The notes under the pieces are model-generated. The model saw only the letters and a list, made by a program, of their open reading frames with translations. It did no database searches and was not told the origin of the DNA. This document shows positions 26,560 to 35,317 of a DNA stretch of 39,739 nt, piece after piece. Numbering within the stretch: the first letter of the stretch is position 1; the number at the start of each line of letters is the position of its first letter. Source of the DNA: Nostoc sp. RI_552 (GTDB lineage Bacteria; Cyanobacteriota; Cyanobacteriia; Cyanobacteriales; Nostocaceae); contig WGNO01000036.1 of NCBI GenBank assembly GCA_016124525.1, positions 1-39,739 on the forward strand. The letters run 5' to 3'. The position numbers and the translations under genes are program-made.

Positions 26560-27687
26560 ATGCAAGGTTTTCGTCTTGGTTCTATTTTTGGATTTGAAAT
26601 CCGAGTAGACTTGTCTTGGTTATTAATTTTCTTCCTTGTCCTCTGGACTTTAAGCGCGGGTATATTTCCCACGAGCTACCCAGGATATAGCAGTGCTACT
26701 TATTTTGCCATGGGTATAGTAGCAACACTACTATTTTTTGCATCACTGCTGGCACATGAGCTTTCTCACTCTTTTGTAGCCAGGGCTAAAGGAATTCCTG
26801 TGGAAGACATCACTTTATTTATTTTTGGTGGAGTTTCACGCACTCGAATGGATGCGGAAACTCCTGGGGATGAGTTCCAAATAGCTGGGGTGGGTCCTCT
26901 TGTGAGTTTGCTGTTGTCTGGTCTGTTTGGCTTGATTTGGTATGTGGGCGTAAACTTTGGCTGGAGTGTGGTATTTACAGGTATTTTTGCTTACCTGGCT
27001 GCGATTAATTTGGCTTTGGCTATCTTTAATATGTTACCTGGCTTTCCATTAGATGGTGGTCGTGTTTTTCGTTCTCTGATTTGGAAGTATACTGGAAATT
27101 TGAAAAAAGCGACAAAAATCGCTTCTACAGGCGGAAAATGGCTAAGTTATTTGTTAATTGCCTTCGGTGTTTTAGATATGTTTGCTGGGGCGATTTTGGG
27201 CGGACTGTGGCTAATTCTCATCGGTTGGTTTTTGTATAATGCTGCCGAAACTAGCTATGAGGATCTTTTACTTCGCACGAGTTTACAAGGGATACGGGCG
27301 CGAGAAATTATGACTCCTTATCCAGAAACCGTCAGTCCTGACATTAAACTCCAAGAGTTAGTAGATAATTATTTTCTCAATCGTCGCTATCAGTCTTTTC
27401 CTGTGGCAGAAGATGGTCATCCTGTGGGTATTATTACTTTAAATCAGGTCAAGGATATTCCCAGAGAAGAATGGAAATATCGCACTGTCAAGGATACGAT
27501 GGTTACCACAGAAAACGGTGTTACTGCGCGTCCAGAAGAGCAGATGTCTAAGGTCTTGCAAAAAATGCAAGATTCAGGAGTCCGTCGTGTACTAGTAATT
27601 CAAAACGGTTTACTTAAGGGAATCATTACTGCTAATGATTTAGCTAATTGGTTGCAGCGACAACGAGATTTAGGTCAGGTTACTTAA
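26560..27687 (+). CDS. Site-2 protease family zinc metalloprotease with CBS pair
   Basis: A 375-residue M50-family intramembrane protease. HELSH at 66-70 lies inside a hydrophobic segment and provides two zinc His and the catalytic Glu; the third ligand is D165 in FNMLPGFPLDGGR. Hydrophobic segments lie at about 17-35, 47-72, 92-110, 117-157 and 195-232. A cytosolic CBS pair (about 247-370) could sense adenine nucleotides. Such proteins release membrane-tethered factors or clear peptides in regulated proteolysis; its substrate is unknown. It follows the HtrA protease on the same strand after a 268-base gap without clear genes, so a protease cascade is possible but not shown. Confidence 0.93.
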   Translation: MQGFRLGSIFGFEIRVDLSWLLIFFLVLWTLSAGIFPTSYPGYSSATYFAMGIVATLLFFASLLAHELSHSFVARAKGIPVEDITLFIFGGVSRTRMDAETPGDEFQIAGVGPLVSLLLSGLFGLIWYVGVNFGWSVVFTGIFAYLAAINLALAIFNMLPGFPLDGGRVFRSLIWKYTGNLKKATKIASTGGKWLSYLLIAFGVLDMFAGAILGGLWLILIGWFLYNAAETSYEDLLLRTSLQGIRAREIMTPYPETVSPDIKLQELVDNYFLNRRYQSFPVAEDGHPVGIITLNQVKDIPREEWKYRTVKDTMVTTENGVTARPEEQMSKVLQKMQDSGVRRVLVIQNGLLKGIITANDLANWLQRQRDLGQVT

Positions 27688-27739
27688 AAAGTCACTGAAA
27701 TTGAAAATCAAAATGCAAATAATTTTACATAAATTTACC

Positions 27740-28129
27740 TTACTTAAAGAGGCTATTTGGCGAAAATTTTCCATTTTTAGGTGAATATTCCGAGCAATCT
27801 TTCGCTTCTTCAGTAAGGACAATAGAAGGTTGTACGGCGCATTTTAGGTAATGATTATTTGAATAAAATCGACAGTTTTTACAGGGGACTTTATGCCCAC
27901 CATTGACGGTAAAAACCATCTTATTGTCTAAAAAAGTGCGAATTTTTTGCAGGATTATGAAAAAAATTATCCAACTAAATAGCAAGGCTACGGGGGATAA
28001 AGTTAAAGCTATGTCTGGGATATCCAAACCGTCTTTTTGCATTTGCTCTTGTTTGATTTCACTAGGATTTACCTGAGAAAAATTTCTATCTTCAGCTACT
28101 GTTTTTAGCCAAATATTTTCAAAAGACAT
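27740..28129 (-). CDS. Small membrane protein with four-cysteine motif
   Basis: 129 residues, not assigned to a named family. A hydrophilic N-terminal third is followed by one hydrophobic segment (about 42-62) and a C-terminal domain with C83-X2-C86-X10-C97-X14-C112. That spacing suits a small zinc or iron-sulfur site; CKNCRFY and CAVQP are the most distinctive strings. It converges on the site-2 protease gene (52 bases apart) and is divergent from the holin-like gene across a long AT-rich gap. The motif and topology make a real gene likely; the function cannot be stated. Confidence 0.75.
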   Translation of the reverse strand: MSFENIWLKTVAEDRNFSQVNPSEIKQEQMQKDGLDIPDIALTLSPVALLFSWIIFFIILQKIRTFLDNKMVFTVNGGHKVPCKNCRFYSNNHYLKCAVQPSIVLTEEAKDCSEYSPKNGKFSPNSLFK

Positions 28130-28774
28130 ATTATTTTACCTCAGCTATATACAAGTTGATTTTTGATAGAAAGTTAATTACTAATTTAAGAATCCTCATA
28201 AGATTTGATGGCTGTTAATAGTGCTTTTCTATTGGTTAATTACTGATTATTTATGGTACTTTGCCAAGAATTACATTAGCTAATAAGGATAAATTTTCAG
28301 AATTATAACTTATTCTTCAATTTACTTATATTTTTGTCGTTTGAGTTGAAATAACAAATCTTAAATCCTTTGACATTACTATGTTATCTTGTAACTTCTG
28401 TTTAGCATATTTTCATGAAAATTGTCATACCTTAAGGTAGGAAAAATAAAAGCTATATTAACTTACCATCAATCAAATATAGATATTGTTTATCTTTTAA
28501 TTATATAATTATCACAATTAAGTATATCTTATATCTGCCGATAGTTTTGTTCAAGGATTTTAATTGTATGTCTAAAGAAATATATTAAAATTATGCTTAA
28601 ATAATTAGCATTTTATGTTAGAATTTACCAGATAATAAGCTTAATTTTTTTTGAAAGTAAAAACTTATTTTTTACATTTTATTTGTTTATTACAAAATAA
28701 CAATAGAACATAGAATGGAGTAATAATATTTTTTCAGCAACCACGTCTATTTTGAAGATTTTGAGGAAATATCA
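28130..28774. other. AT-rich intergenic region
   Basis: 645 bases without a recognisable gene, RNA or strong hairpin, in one of the most AT-rich stretches of the window. GAGGA at about 28761-28765 is a ribosome binding site for the ATG at 28775. The promoters of the two divergent flanking genes must lie here. Confidence 0.45.
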
Positions 28775-29125
28775 ATGTTGAATTTTCTGATTACTTGGTT
28801 AGTGACTACAATTAGCTTTTTAATTATTTCTAAACTACCTTTAGGAATTGAAATTGATAGTTTTTCTAAGGCAGTTATTTCTGCGGCTGTTTTCGGAATT
28901 TTGAATGCAACTTTACTACCACTTATGACTTTATTGACATTACCTTTTATTATTCTCACTTTTGGATTATTTTTCTTGGTGTTGAATGCAATTATTTTTG
29001 CCTTGGCTGCTGCTTTAGTTCCTGGTTTTAGCCTGAGATGGGGCTTTTGGAGTGCATTGATTGGTTCTTTGGCTTTAGCAGTTGTTAATTCTATTCTCTT
29101 AGCTATTGTCAGAACAGGGGTTTAA
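28775..29125 (+). CDS. Phage-holin-superfamily-IV membrane protein
   Basis: A 116-residue protein made almost wholly of four hydrophobic segments (about 3-20, 33-52, 55-80, 90-113). The repeated pattern LPLGIEIDSF, then GILNATLLPLMTLLTLPF and FFLVLNAIIFALAA, is that of the four-TM holin family first named from mycobacteriophage (PF04020). These are widespread in bacterial chromosomes and are usually not phage genes; the role is unknown. No phage genes occur nearby. The start is supported by GAGGA eight bases upstream. Confidence 0.88.
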   Translation: MLNFLITWLVTTISFLIISKLPLGIEIDSFSKAVISAAVFGILNATLLPLMTLLTLPFIILTFGLFFLVLNAIIFALAAALVPGFSLRWGFWSALIGSLALAVVNSILLAIVRTGV

Positions 29126-29201
29126 AAAATAAAATTTTAGTTAAATAACAGGAAAAATTGATTTTTCATCAGTAGAAACATTAATGATGGTGTGAATAAT
29201 T

Positions 29202-29996
29202 ATGTCCAGATTTATCCCCACAAAAATTGCATTTTTGCTCACAGTATTGCTGGTGCTAATTCTGCTCATATCTTGTCAACCAATACCCGTAGCTGACTCA
29301 CAATCTCCCCAAAAAACTCCCACAGCGACAACGTTTCCTCTTGTGGCTTCTCCTGATGGGGAACTTAGTACTAGCCCTGCAAAGCTACCACTTTTACCCT
29401 ATGATTATGCAGCACTAGGAAAAGCTATTGATGCAGAAACGATGAAAATACATCATGACGGACATCATTTTAGCTATGTGAATAACCTGAATAATGCACT
29501 CAAACAAGAGCCATATTTGCAAAAAAGAACCGTTGAAGCTTTGCTGCAAAATTTAAACGATGTTCCGGAAAAGATTCGCACAAAGGTACGCAATAACGGT
29601 GGTGGACATCTTAACCACACAATATTTTGGCAAATTATGAGTCCTGAAGGTGGTGGCGAACCAACAGGCGAAATTGCCACCGAGATTAACCAAACTTTTG
29701 GCAGTTTTGAAGAGTTTAAAGAACAGTTTAACAAAGCGGCAAGCGATCGCTTTGGTAGTGGCTGGGTGTGGCTGGTGCGTAACCCCGCAGGTCAATTACA
29801 AATCGTCACCACAGCGAATCAAGATAACCCGATTATGGATGGTGCATATCCGATTATGGGTAACGATGTGTGGGAACATGCATATTACCTGAGATATCGC
29901 AATCGCCGGGGTGAGTATTTAAATAATTGGTGGAAGGTCGTGAATTGGCCAGAAATTAACAAGCGATTGCTAGTTTCCTTACAAAAAGGGACCTAG
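29202..29996 (+). CDS. sodA: Membrane-anchored Mn/Fe superoxide dismutase
   Basis: 264 residues. Residues 1-24 form a signal anchor ([14 protein letters not shown]), with a possible lipobox cysteine at 25 and a Pro/Thr/Ser-rich linker to about 58. The SOD domain follows with the expected metal ligands H84 (KIHHDGHH), H139 ([10 protein letters not shown]) and D222/H226 ([12 protein letters not shown]). Residues around the site ([14 protein letters not shown]) favour manganese. It converts superoxide to oxygen and peroxide on the periplasmic or lumenal face of a membrane, as known for membrane-bound MnSOD of filamentous cyanobacteria. A DUF2459-like gene starts 19 bases after the stop and is probably co-transcribed. 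Confidence 0.93.
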   Translation: MSRFIPTKIAFLLTVLLVLILLISCQPIPVADSQSPQKTPTATTFPLVASPDGELSTSPAKLPLLPYDYAALGKAIDAETMKIHHDGHHFSYVNNLNNALKQEPYLQKRTVEALLQNLNDVPEKIRTKVRNNGGGHLNHTIFWQIMSPEGGGEPTGEIATEINQTFGSFEEFKEQFNKAASDRFGSGWVWLVRNPAGQLQIVTTANQDNPIMDGAYPIMGNDVWEHAYYLRYRNRRGEYLNNWWKVVNWPEINKRLLVSLQKGT

Positions 29997-30015
29997 AGTT
30001 AAGGTTTGTCAGAGA

Positions 30016-30597
30016 ATGTCGCATTGGATATCTAAATTCATTTTGGCTATAGTAGCTTTGATATCACTGGTTTTAATCGCTTCTCCCACGGCTATCATAC
30101 CCCCAGCTAATCCAGAGGAACCAGTCACGGTTTATGTGCTTGATTTAGGCTTACATTCGAGATTGGTTTTGCCTGATAATCAAGGATTAATCCAGTATGC
30201 TTACGGTGATTGGCGTTATTTTGCCTTCAATCAGCAAGACTCAGCCACTGGTATTGCAGCGCTGCTTATTCCGACTCAGGGAACTCTCGGTAGAAGAAAA
30301 TATGAGAATTTTGCTCAGTTGCAGCAGGCTATGAATACTGATGTTACCATCCTGAATTTTGCGGTGGCCACAGCCAAAGCAACACAGCTAAAAAAATCCT
30401 TGGATAAACGCTTCAACCAAAATATTGAGACAAAGATATTCAATCCAGTTAATCAAATGAATTTTGTTCAAGACGAACTCAACTATACTTTGTACCATAA
30501 CAGTAATCACGAGTTGGTTGTGTGGTTAAAGAATTTAGATTGTCGGGTTAATGGCTTTGTTTTGGTTGCTAATTTTCAAGTGCAACTCCCCCAGTGA
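30016..30597 (+). CDS. DUF2459-like exported protein
   Basis: 193 residues with an N-terminal hydrophobic anchor (about 7-30). The body begins VTVYVLDLGLHSRLVLP and continues YAYGDWRYFA, resembling the DUF2459 pattern of a conserved His after a beta strand (the usual form is V-HGWHTG) and an aromatic-rich YGWGD-type turn. A second conserved-looking segment, NYTLYHNSNHELVVWLK, lies near the C-terminus. No enzymatic role is known for the family. It sits 19 bases behind the superoxide dismutase gene, suggesting an envelope stress or maturation role (inference). Family assignment is moderately sure; the gene itself is real. Confidence 0.7.
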   Translation: MSHWISKFILAIVALISLVLIASPTAIIPPANPEEPVTVYVLDLGLHSRLVLPDNQGLIQYAYGDWRYFAFNQQDSATGIAALLIPTQGTLGRRKYENFAQLQQAMNTDVTILNFAVATAKATQLKKSLDKRFNQNIETKIFNPVNQMNFVQDELNYTLYHNSNHELVVWLKNLDCRVNGFVLVANFQVQLPQ

Positions 30598-30716
30598 AAA
30601 ATTCTATGTCGAGGTATGAAGGTATTTGTGAACAAAGATAAAGGTGGCAATTAGGTGGTGCTGTTGATTAGAATTAAGATACCTGTTGTTGGATTGTTCA
30701 AAACTAGGGAAAGAAA

Positions 30717-31148
30717 ATGATGAATGTGGGATTTTTTCACAGAATTCCAATTATGCCCTTGGTACTACTCTGGTTAGCTTATGCTTTGTTGGGGTGGTAT
30801 CTTGCGGCTCATCACATTATTTGGTTAACGGGAGCTTTTGTTGCTGCTGTGGCTTTAGCCATTGTGAGAAAAACTGTTGCTTGGTTGGAACAGTTAGTTG
30901 CATTCGGATCTAGAATCTTAGTGGTGGTGTTATTTTTAATTCTCTCAGTTGCCTTGGTGGAAACTTGGTCGCTGTTCTTTAGTCTTTTTTTGATACCCAT
31001 AGCCACTACATTTTTGGCTGACCTAGAAATGCGTTTTGCTGGCTTTAACAAAACTGATTCTTTTTGGATTTTAACCATCTTAGCCCTATCCGGTTTGGTA
31101 GTGGGTGAGATGATCGATATTTCACTGTTGCCTAGTAGCAAGTTTTAG
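30717..31148 (+). CDS. Conserved hypothetical membrane protein
   Basis: 143 residues, strongly hydrophobic, with four or five predicted membrane segments (about 12-30, 33-47, 62-80, 84-102, 115-135). I recognise no functional motif. AGGGA lies shortly before two tandem ATG codons. It is 119 bases after the DUF2459-like gene on the same strand, so the two may be cotranscribed. Confidence 0.7.
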   Translation: MMNVGFFHRIPIMPLVLLWLAYALLGWYLAAHHIIWLTGAFVAAVALAIVRKTVAWLEQLVAFGSRILVVVLFLILSVALVETWSLFFSLFLIPIATTFLADLEMRFAGFNKTDSFWILTILALSGLVVGEMIDISLLPSSKF

Positions 31149-31191
31149 CAATAATGTTGATCAATATATAGGTGCTGTGTTGAAACTTCAG

Positions 31192-31328
31192 CTGGAATGC
31201 AAAGCTAAAACTTCCCTTGTGAAAGCATAACTCGTGATATGTGGTATCAATGTAGCAACCAATTGATTACCCCTGGTTACAGCGCCAAAGCTGACAAAGA
31301 GATAACCGCTACCATGCTTCCATTCCAG
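31192..31328 (+). other. Possible structured RNA domain downstream of the 30717 gene
   Basis: CTGGAATG (31192-31199) is the exact complement of CATTCCAG (31321-31328), with AAGC/GCTT able to extend the stem after a bulge. This encloses about 120 nt, within which GGTTA/TAACC can also pair. It lies in the leader region of mgtE, but the IS605-like element stands between it and the gene. It does not match the M-box or any other riboswitch I know. It could be chance. Confidence 0.25.
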
Positions 31329-31444
31329 TAGAAAATAAATCTTATCTTTAGATTTGTCTATAATTCATACACCAGTGGTGAGTGATGTGAACTAGGCAAA
31401 GGTTCCGTATTTGAGATTCAGTTACTTCTGACATGATACAATCT

Positions 31445-31641
31445 TCATGCCATTACAGGGTGGAGAATGAGGGAGGATTGCTTAACAGTGGACAGTAACC
31501 TTCTAGTGAAGTAGTCTTACACTCACTCCCTGCCCATTTAAAGTCTCCCCATGAAATAATGGCGACTTGCTGCTATTGTAGCAAAGTATCGGTAAAGCCG
31601 TCCCAGAAAGACGGGGTTTTAGACCCAAATTTTCGATAAAT
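31445..31641 (-). mobile_element. Short IS605-like element, inverted second copy
   Basis: On the minus strand, 31641 downwards opens with the same ATTTATCGA...TCTAAAACCCCGTC block as 3670-3701 (30/32 identical). A clean hairpin CCGTC-TTTCTGG-GACGG follows, and then AGTCGCCA, ATGGGGA, AGACTAC and a GTTACTGTCC region in the order seen in the first copy. The interior has diverged. No transposase is present. It ends 43 bases upstream of mgtE, so it may influence mgtE expression. The far boundary near 31445 is approximate. Confidence 0.45.
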
Positions 31642-31684
31642 ATTCATAGGATACTACATTAATCAGCCAGCTTTAAGTTCACAT

Positions 31685-33052
31685 ATGCAAAGCAGATCCA
31701 GACAAGAGTTACAAGAGCTAGTGCGCCAGCAGCTGCAAGTCCTACTGGAACAAAAGAACTTTCAGGGTGCGAAAGCTTTGTTAGTTCCCGTTCAGATTGC
31801 AGATATTGCGGAGTCAATTGAAGGTTTGCCAGAAGCTACCCAGGCGATCGCATTTCGGTTACTTTCCAAGGAAGAGGCTATAGAGGTGTTTGAATACCTA
31901 GATCCTAGCGTACAACAAACACTACTCGAAGATTTTAAACGTCAGGATGTACAGGAAATTGTCGATAATATGTCTCCTGATGACCGTGCGCGTCTGTTTG
32001 ACGAACTCCCTGCTAAGGTGGTCAGGCGACTATTGCAACAACTGAGTCCGGCTGAACGGGATACAACTGCTTTGCTGCTAGGTTATGCCCCTAATACTGC
32101 TGGGCGAATTATGACTCCTGAGTATCTCTCACTCAAGGAAAATATGACCATTACTCAAGCACTAGAGCAGATTCGTTCTTTGGCTAACTTGAGAGAAACA
32201 ATTTATTATATTTATGTTACTGATGATGCTCGCCACTTAACTGGGATTCTCTCACTGCGAGACCTTATTTTGGCTCAACCAGAGCAAACTCTTGGCAGCA
32301 TTATGACCCGTGATGTAGTATTTGTACATACAGGTACTGACCAAGAAGAAGTTGCCAGGACAATTCAGCACTACGACTTTGTAGCCATTCCCGTAGTAGA
32401 TGCGGAACGGCGTTTGGTCGGTATTGTCACAGTGGATGATGTGCTTGATATCTTAGAGCAAGAAACCACAGAAGACATCTATACATTGGGCGCTGTAGAA
32501 TCTGGTGGTGATAATTATTTTCAAACTAACTTATTTACTGTTGCCCGTAGACGTGTAGTCTGGTTACTTATTTTGTTAATAACCAACAGTGCCACAGCTG
32601 CGGTGATTACCAACCAAGAGTATATTTTAGAAAAAGTAGTTGCTTTAACTGCCTTTATACCTTTATTGATTGGTACCGGAGGGAACGTGGGAGCACAGTC
32701 TTCCACTGTCGTGATTAGAGGTTTGAATACCGAAGATGTTCGCCCTCACGAAGCTTTAGAAATAATCAAACGAGAAGGAATTGCCGGCATATTGCTAGGA
32801 GCCATGTTAGGTGCTGTAGTGATACTGTGGGCATTCTTCTTACAAGGAAATTTCTTAGTCGCAGTGGCGGTGGGATTAAGTCTGGTTTCTATCTGCGTTT
32901 TAGCTTCAGTTTCTGGTTCCGCCTTGCCATTTGTATTCCGCGCCATGGGGTTAGATCCGGCTTTGATGTCGGCGCCTTTTATTACTACTGCTGTTGATGT
33001 CTTGGGAGTTTTAATTTATCTTAATTTAGCTCGATGGATTTTAGGATTGTAA
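31685..33052 (+). CDS. mgtE: MgtE-type magnesium transporter/channel
   Basis: 455 residues in the standard MgtE layout. The cytosolic N domain (about 1-130) is helical and has FEYLDPSVQQ and NMSPDDRARLFDELP. A CBS pair follows (about 138-260; IMTPEYLSL and SIMTRDVVFV), then the plug helix and five membrane helices (about 288-455). The pore signature GGNVGAQSSTVVIRG is at 332-346, and the selectivity Asp is D438 in TTAVDVLGVLIY. In this family cytosolic Mg2+ binds between the N and CBS domains and closes the channel. A short IS605-like element lies immediately upstream. Length and all key motifs are intact. Confidence 0.96.
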   Translation: MQSRSRQELQELVRQQLQVLLEQKNFQGAKALLVPVQIADIAESIEGLPEATQAIAFRLLSKEEAIEVFEYLDPSVQQTLLEDFKRQDVQEIVDNMSPDDRARLFDELPAKVVRRLLQQLSPAERDTTALLLGYAPNTAGRIMTPEYLSLKENMTITQALEQIRSLANLRETIYYIYVTDDARHLTGILSLRDLILAQPEQTLGSIMTRDVVFVHTGTDQEEVARTIQHYDFVAIPVVDAERRLVGIVTVDDVLDILEQETTEDIYTLGAVESGGDNYFQTNLFTVARRRVVWLLILLITNSATAAVITNQEYILEKVVALTAFIPLLIGTGGNVGAQSSTVVIRGLNTEDVRPHEALEIIKREGIAGILLGAMLGAVVILWAFFLQGNFLVAVAVGLSLVSICVLASVSGSALPFVFRAMGLDPALMSAPFITTAVDVLGVLIYLNLARWILGL

Positions 33053-33056
33053 GAGC

Positions 33057-33098
33057 AGTGGTTTCTTTGATGGGGTTACGGGGCTATTCCGAACCACT
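33057..33098. terminator. Weak hairpin between convergent mgtE and rca
   Basis: AGTGGTT (33057-33063) can pair with AACCACT (33092-33098) across a GC-containing loop, just after the mgtE stop. No U-run follows, so termination here is only possible, not shown. Confidence 0.3.
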
Positions 33099-33165
33099 CC
33101 AGAGATTCATCCGGGGGGTAGTTTAGACCCTACAAAATCATTTACATTACTTTATGTGGCAAACC

Positions 33166-34428
33166 CTAATTCTTGCCATTAGGACGTTGAATAATGGTTT
33201 CCACTACCCGGCGTTTAGCTTTGGGGTCAATGCCTACTAAGCGGACATACTCACCGTTATATTCAGCTAAACAGGATTCTAAAGTTGACATTGCATCTGA
33301 CTCAGTATCAATGCGAATTGTACCGCAACTTTGCCAAGAACCTGTGCGGAAGCGACGTTCATCTACGTGTTCAAAATTGATTTTATGACCTTGAGCTAAA
33401 ATTTGTCGGATTTGTTCTTGAGTCTCTAGGCTTAAATGAGCGTTTGTTCCTCCCTGTTTCTGGAAACCATTACCGTTATTTGGTTGGTTGGAACCATTGC
33501 TGGGTGTCACAGTCGTAGGTGGTGCGGGTTGATAATTTTGACTACGTCGATTGAGGCGATTGTATTCGTCCACTAATTGGGAAGTTTGCAACCTTTGTTG
33601 TTCAGCCACCATCAACTTACCAGATGCAATCAGGTGAGACAAGCTGAAATCAGGCTTTTTAAATTCTGGTGGCTTCTCTGTACTGTTGACCACACGCAAC
33701 GATACAGCCTCGAAACCGACTTGATAAATAAAATCACGTACTTGTTCATCATAAATGCGCGATCGCAAAGCACTATAAAAGTCGATAGATTGATGAGGAA
33801 AAGTATCAACTAGTTGTTCTAGTTCTCGTTGCGAAAGTCCATCTTGTGCAAAAATACCGCCAACAATCCCCACTTTATCGTCTCTATTGGGTTCCCAATA
33901 AAATTTCTCCATCCGTCCATCGCGAACTAATGGCGCGTAGAGAGTGGAAAAATCATTACCTGTGACAATAATCGGTACCCGACGTAATGGTGTAGAGTCG
34001 TAGCTCCCCGGTAATTGCACATCTGTAGGATTATCAGCAATATTCATCAATGTGGCATTGACTAACTGCGTATTTACTGTGTATTGCGTACCTTCATCAA
34101 AGCGTCCAGCACCAGCATCTAAATCATTAATCATCAGCACACACATTTGACCGCGCACTTTGATTAATTCTGCGGTTTCCCGATAGCGCAAACGAATCAA
34201 CCGCGCCGGGTCTCCTGCATCTGGACTTTCCAATTCTCCCCCAGATATGTGAGTCACTTCAATACCCATTTTCTCGAAGACTAACTGACATTGAAACGTC
34301 TTTCCTTCGCCTTTGCGTCCATGAATACCCAAAATCAAGGGAACTCGCACACCAGCAAGATCCAGGAAGTTTTTGGTGATGTGAACTGCAAGTTTGTCCA
34401 GAAAACGGGGAGCAATGTAGTAACTCAT
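33166..34428 (-). CDS. rca: Rubisco activase with C-terminal small-subunit-like domain
   Basis: 420 residues. The AAA+ module (about 1-285) has Walker A GRKGEGKT (37-44) and Walker B VLMINDLDAG (97-106) and ends in helices of the C-terminal alpha domain. A Pro/Asn/Gln-rich linker (about 298-330) connects to an SSUL domain (about 332-415) with INFEHVDERRFRTGSWQSCG and ENGEYVRL-like features (here YNGEYVRLVGID), homologous to the RbcS-like repeats of CcmM. The ATPase removes inhibitory sugar phosphates from Rubisco, and the SSUL domain docks on Rubisco and recruits the activase into carboxysomes (known for Nostoc Rca). Two cysteines, C368 and C386, are 18 residues apart, as in the redox-active CcmM SSUL module. 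It converges on mgtE; no rbc genes are in the window. Confidence 0.95.
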   Translation of the reverse strand: MSYYIAPRFLDKLAVHITKNFLDLAGVRVPLILGIHGRKGEGKTFQCQLVFEKMGIEVTHISGGELESPDAGDPARLIRLRYRETAELIKVRGQMCVLMINDLDAGAGRFDEGTQYTVNTQLVNATLMNIADNPTDVQLPGSYDSTPLRRVPIIVTGNDFSTLYAPLVRDGRMEKFYWEPNRDDKVGIVGGIFAQDGLSQRELEQLVDTFPHQSIDFYSALRSRIYDEQVRDFIYQVGFEAVSLRVVNSTEKPPEFKKPDFSLSHLIASGKLMVAEQQRLQTSQLVDEYNRLNRRSQNYQPAPPTTVTPSNGSNQPNNGNGFQKQGGTNAHLSLETQEQIRQILAQGHKINFEHVDERRFRTGSWQSCGTIRIDTESDAMSTLESCLAEYNGEYVRLVGIDPKAKRRVVETIIQRPNGKN

Positions 34429-35317
34429 AATCTTATTAATTGAAGATATTAAAATAATGCTAGGTTTTTTTGGTACATCTTGTTAATTTATCTTCTGGTA
34501 GAGGTACAGTAACCCCACGCCACGAGCATTAGAATTGGTTACTTCATGAAAGTATTAAGTTTTTATATTCAATTTATATCTCAACATGTAGAGATAAATT
34601 AAAGTCAACTAGGTTCAGTTGTAGGCTAATAAGGTTTTATTTTTTACCTATATTTTAATAGCCAGAGCTTCCACATCATAGTCAATACCCATGCAGGTCG
34701 CAGTAGCATCCTTGCAACTTTCGTCATGCTAGACAGTTTTGGGTTCGGGAGGATTATATGAAAAAGAGCTATTTTTAAACTTCTATTAATTATTTTATAG
34801 AAATTCCTTAACTTTTACACTGGATTATATATCAGTGATTATAGTGATTCTCCAAAATTTATGAACAACCGTAGAGTAGGCGTTTCGCTTGCACAAACAA
34901 GCCCCTTCCGGGTGGGGCGTGGGGAATTAATTACACTATTAGATTACGCATATTTTCATGCTTTCAGAAAAAATTGGCGTGAATCCAGTGCCCCCAAAGG
35001 GTAGGAGCGCTAGTCGTGTATAATCCTAACCGAGCCACCGTACTTTTTTTGGGTGCATCAAATGAACTTATTTCCACGTTTGAAGACACTCTAGGGGTAT
35101 CCCATAAAAAGCTGATTGATACGTTACCTGCTCATCAACGCTGCACCTATATCTTTCTAGGTAACGCCCAAACATTGGATCGCATTTTATTTAGCTCCAA
35201 TCTGTGCCAGCTCTCAAAGTTTAACGTGATTCAGTCAACAGTGAATTTACTGAAAATTTTGAGATGTCCAGGAATCAACACCCTGTTTTTGCCAGTTTTA
35301 ATTTTTATAAACGTACT
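34429..35317. other. Long intergenic region between rca and the giant secreted protein gene
   Basis: About 890 bases with no convincing gene. It holds a GCCCC/GGGGC hairpin at 34901-34918 and a consensus-like -10, TATAAT at 35019-35024, about 300 bases before the giant gene; there is no recognisable -35 at 17 bases. A 107-codon GTG-started frame (35016-35339) runs into the giant gene and starts on that TATAAT, so I do not accept it as a gene. Confidence 0.45.
35019..35024 (+). promoter_or_regulatory. Candidate -10 element of the giant secreted protein gene
   Basis: An exact TATAAT, with no matching -35, suggesting an activator-dependent promoter if it is used. It would leave a 5' leader of about 290 bases. 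Confidence 0.3.

Noticed and set aside
28775..29125. Holin-like gene as evidence for a prophage
   Set aside because: This four-TM family is common in bacterial chromosomes, and no other phage gene is present.
34807..34814. CTTAACTT as a Pho-box half-site for the phosphoesterase gene
   Set aside because: Only one of the expected three tandem octamers is convincing, and it lies about 500 bases upstream of the start.
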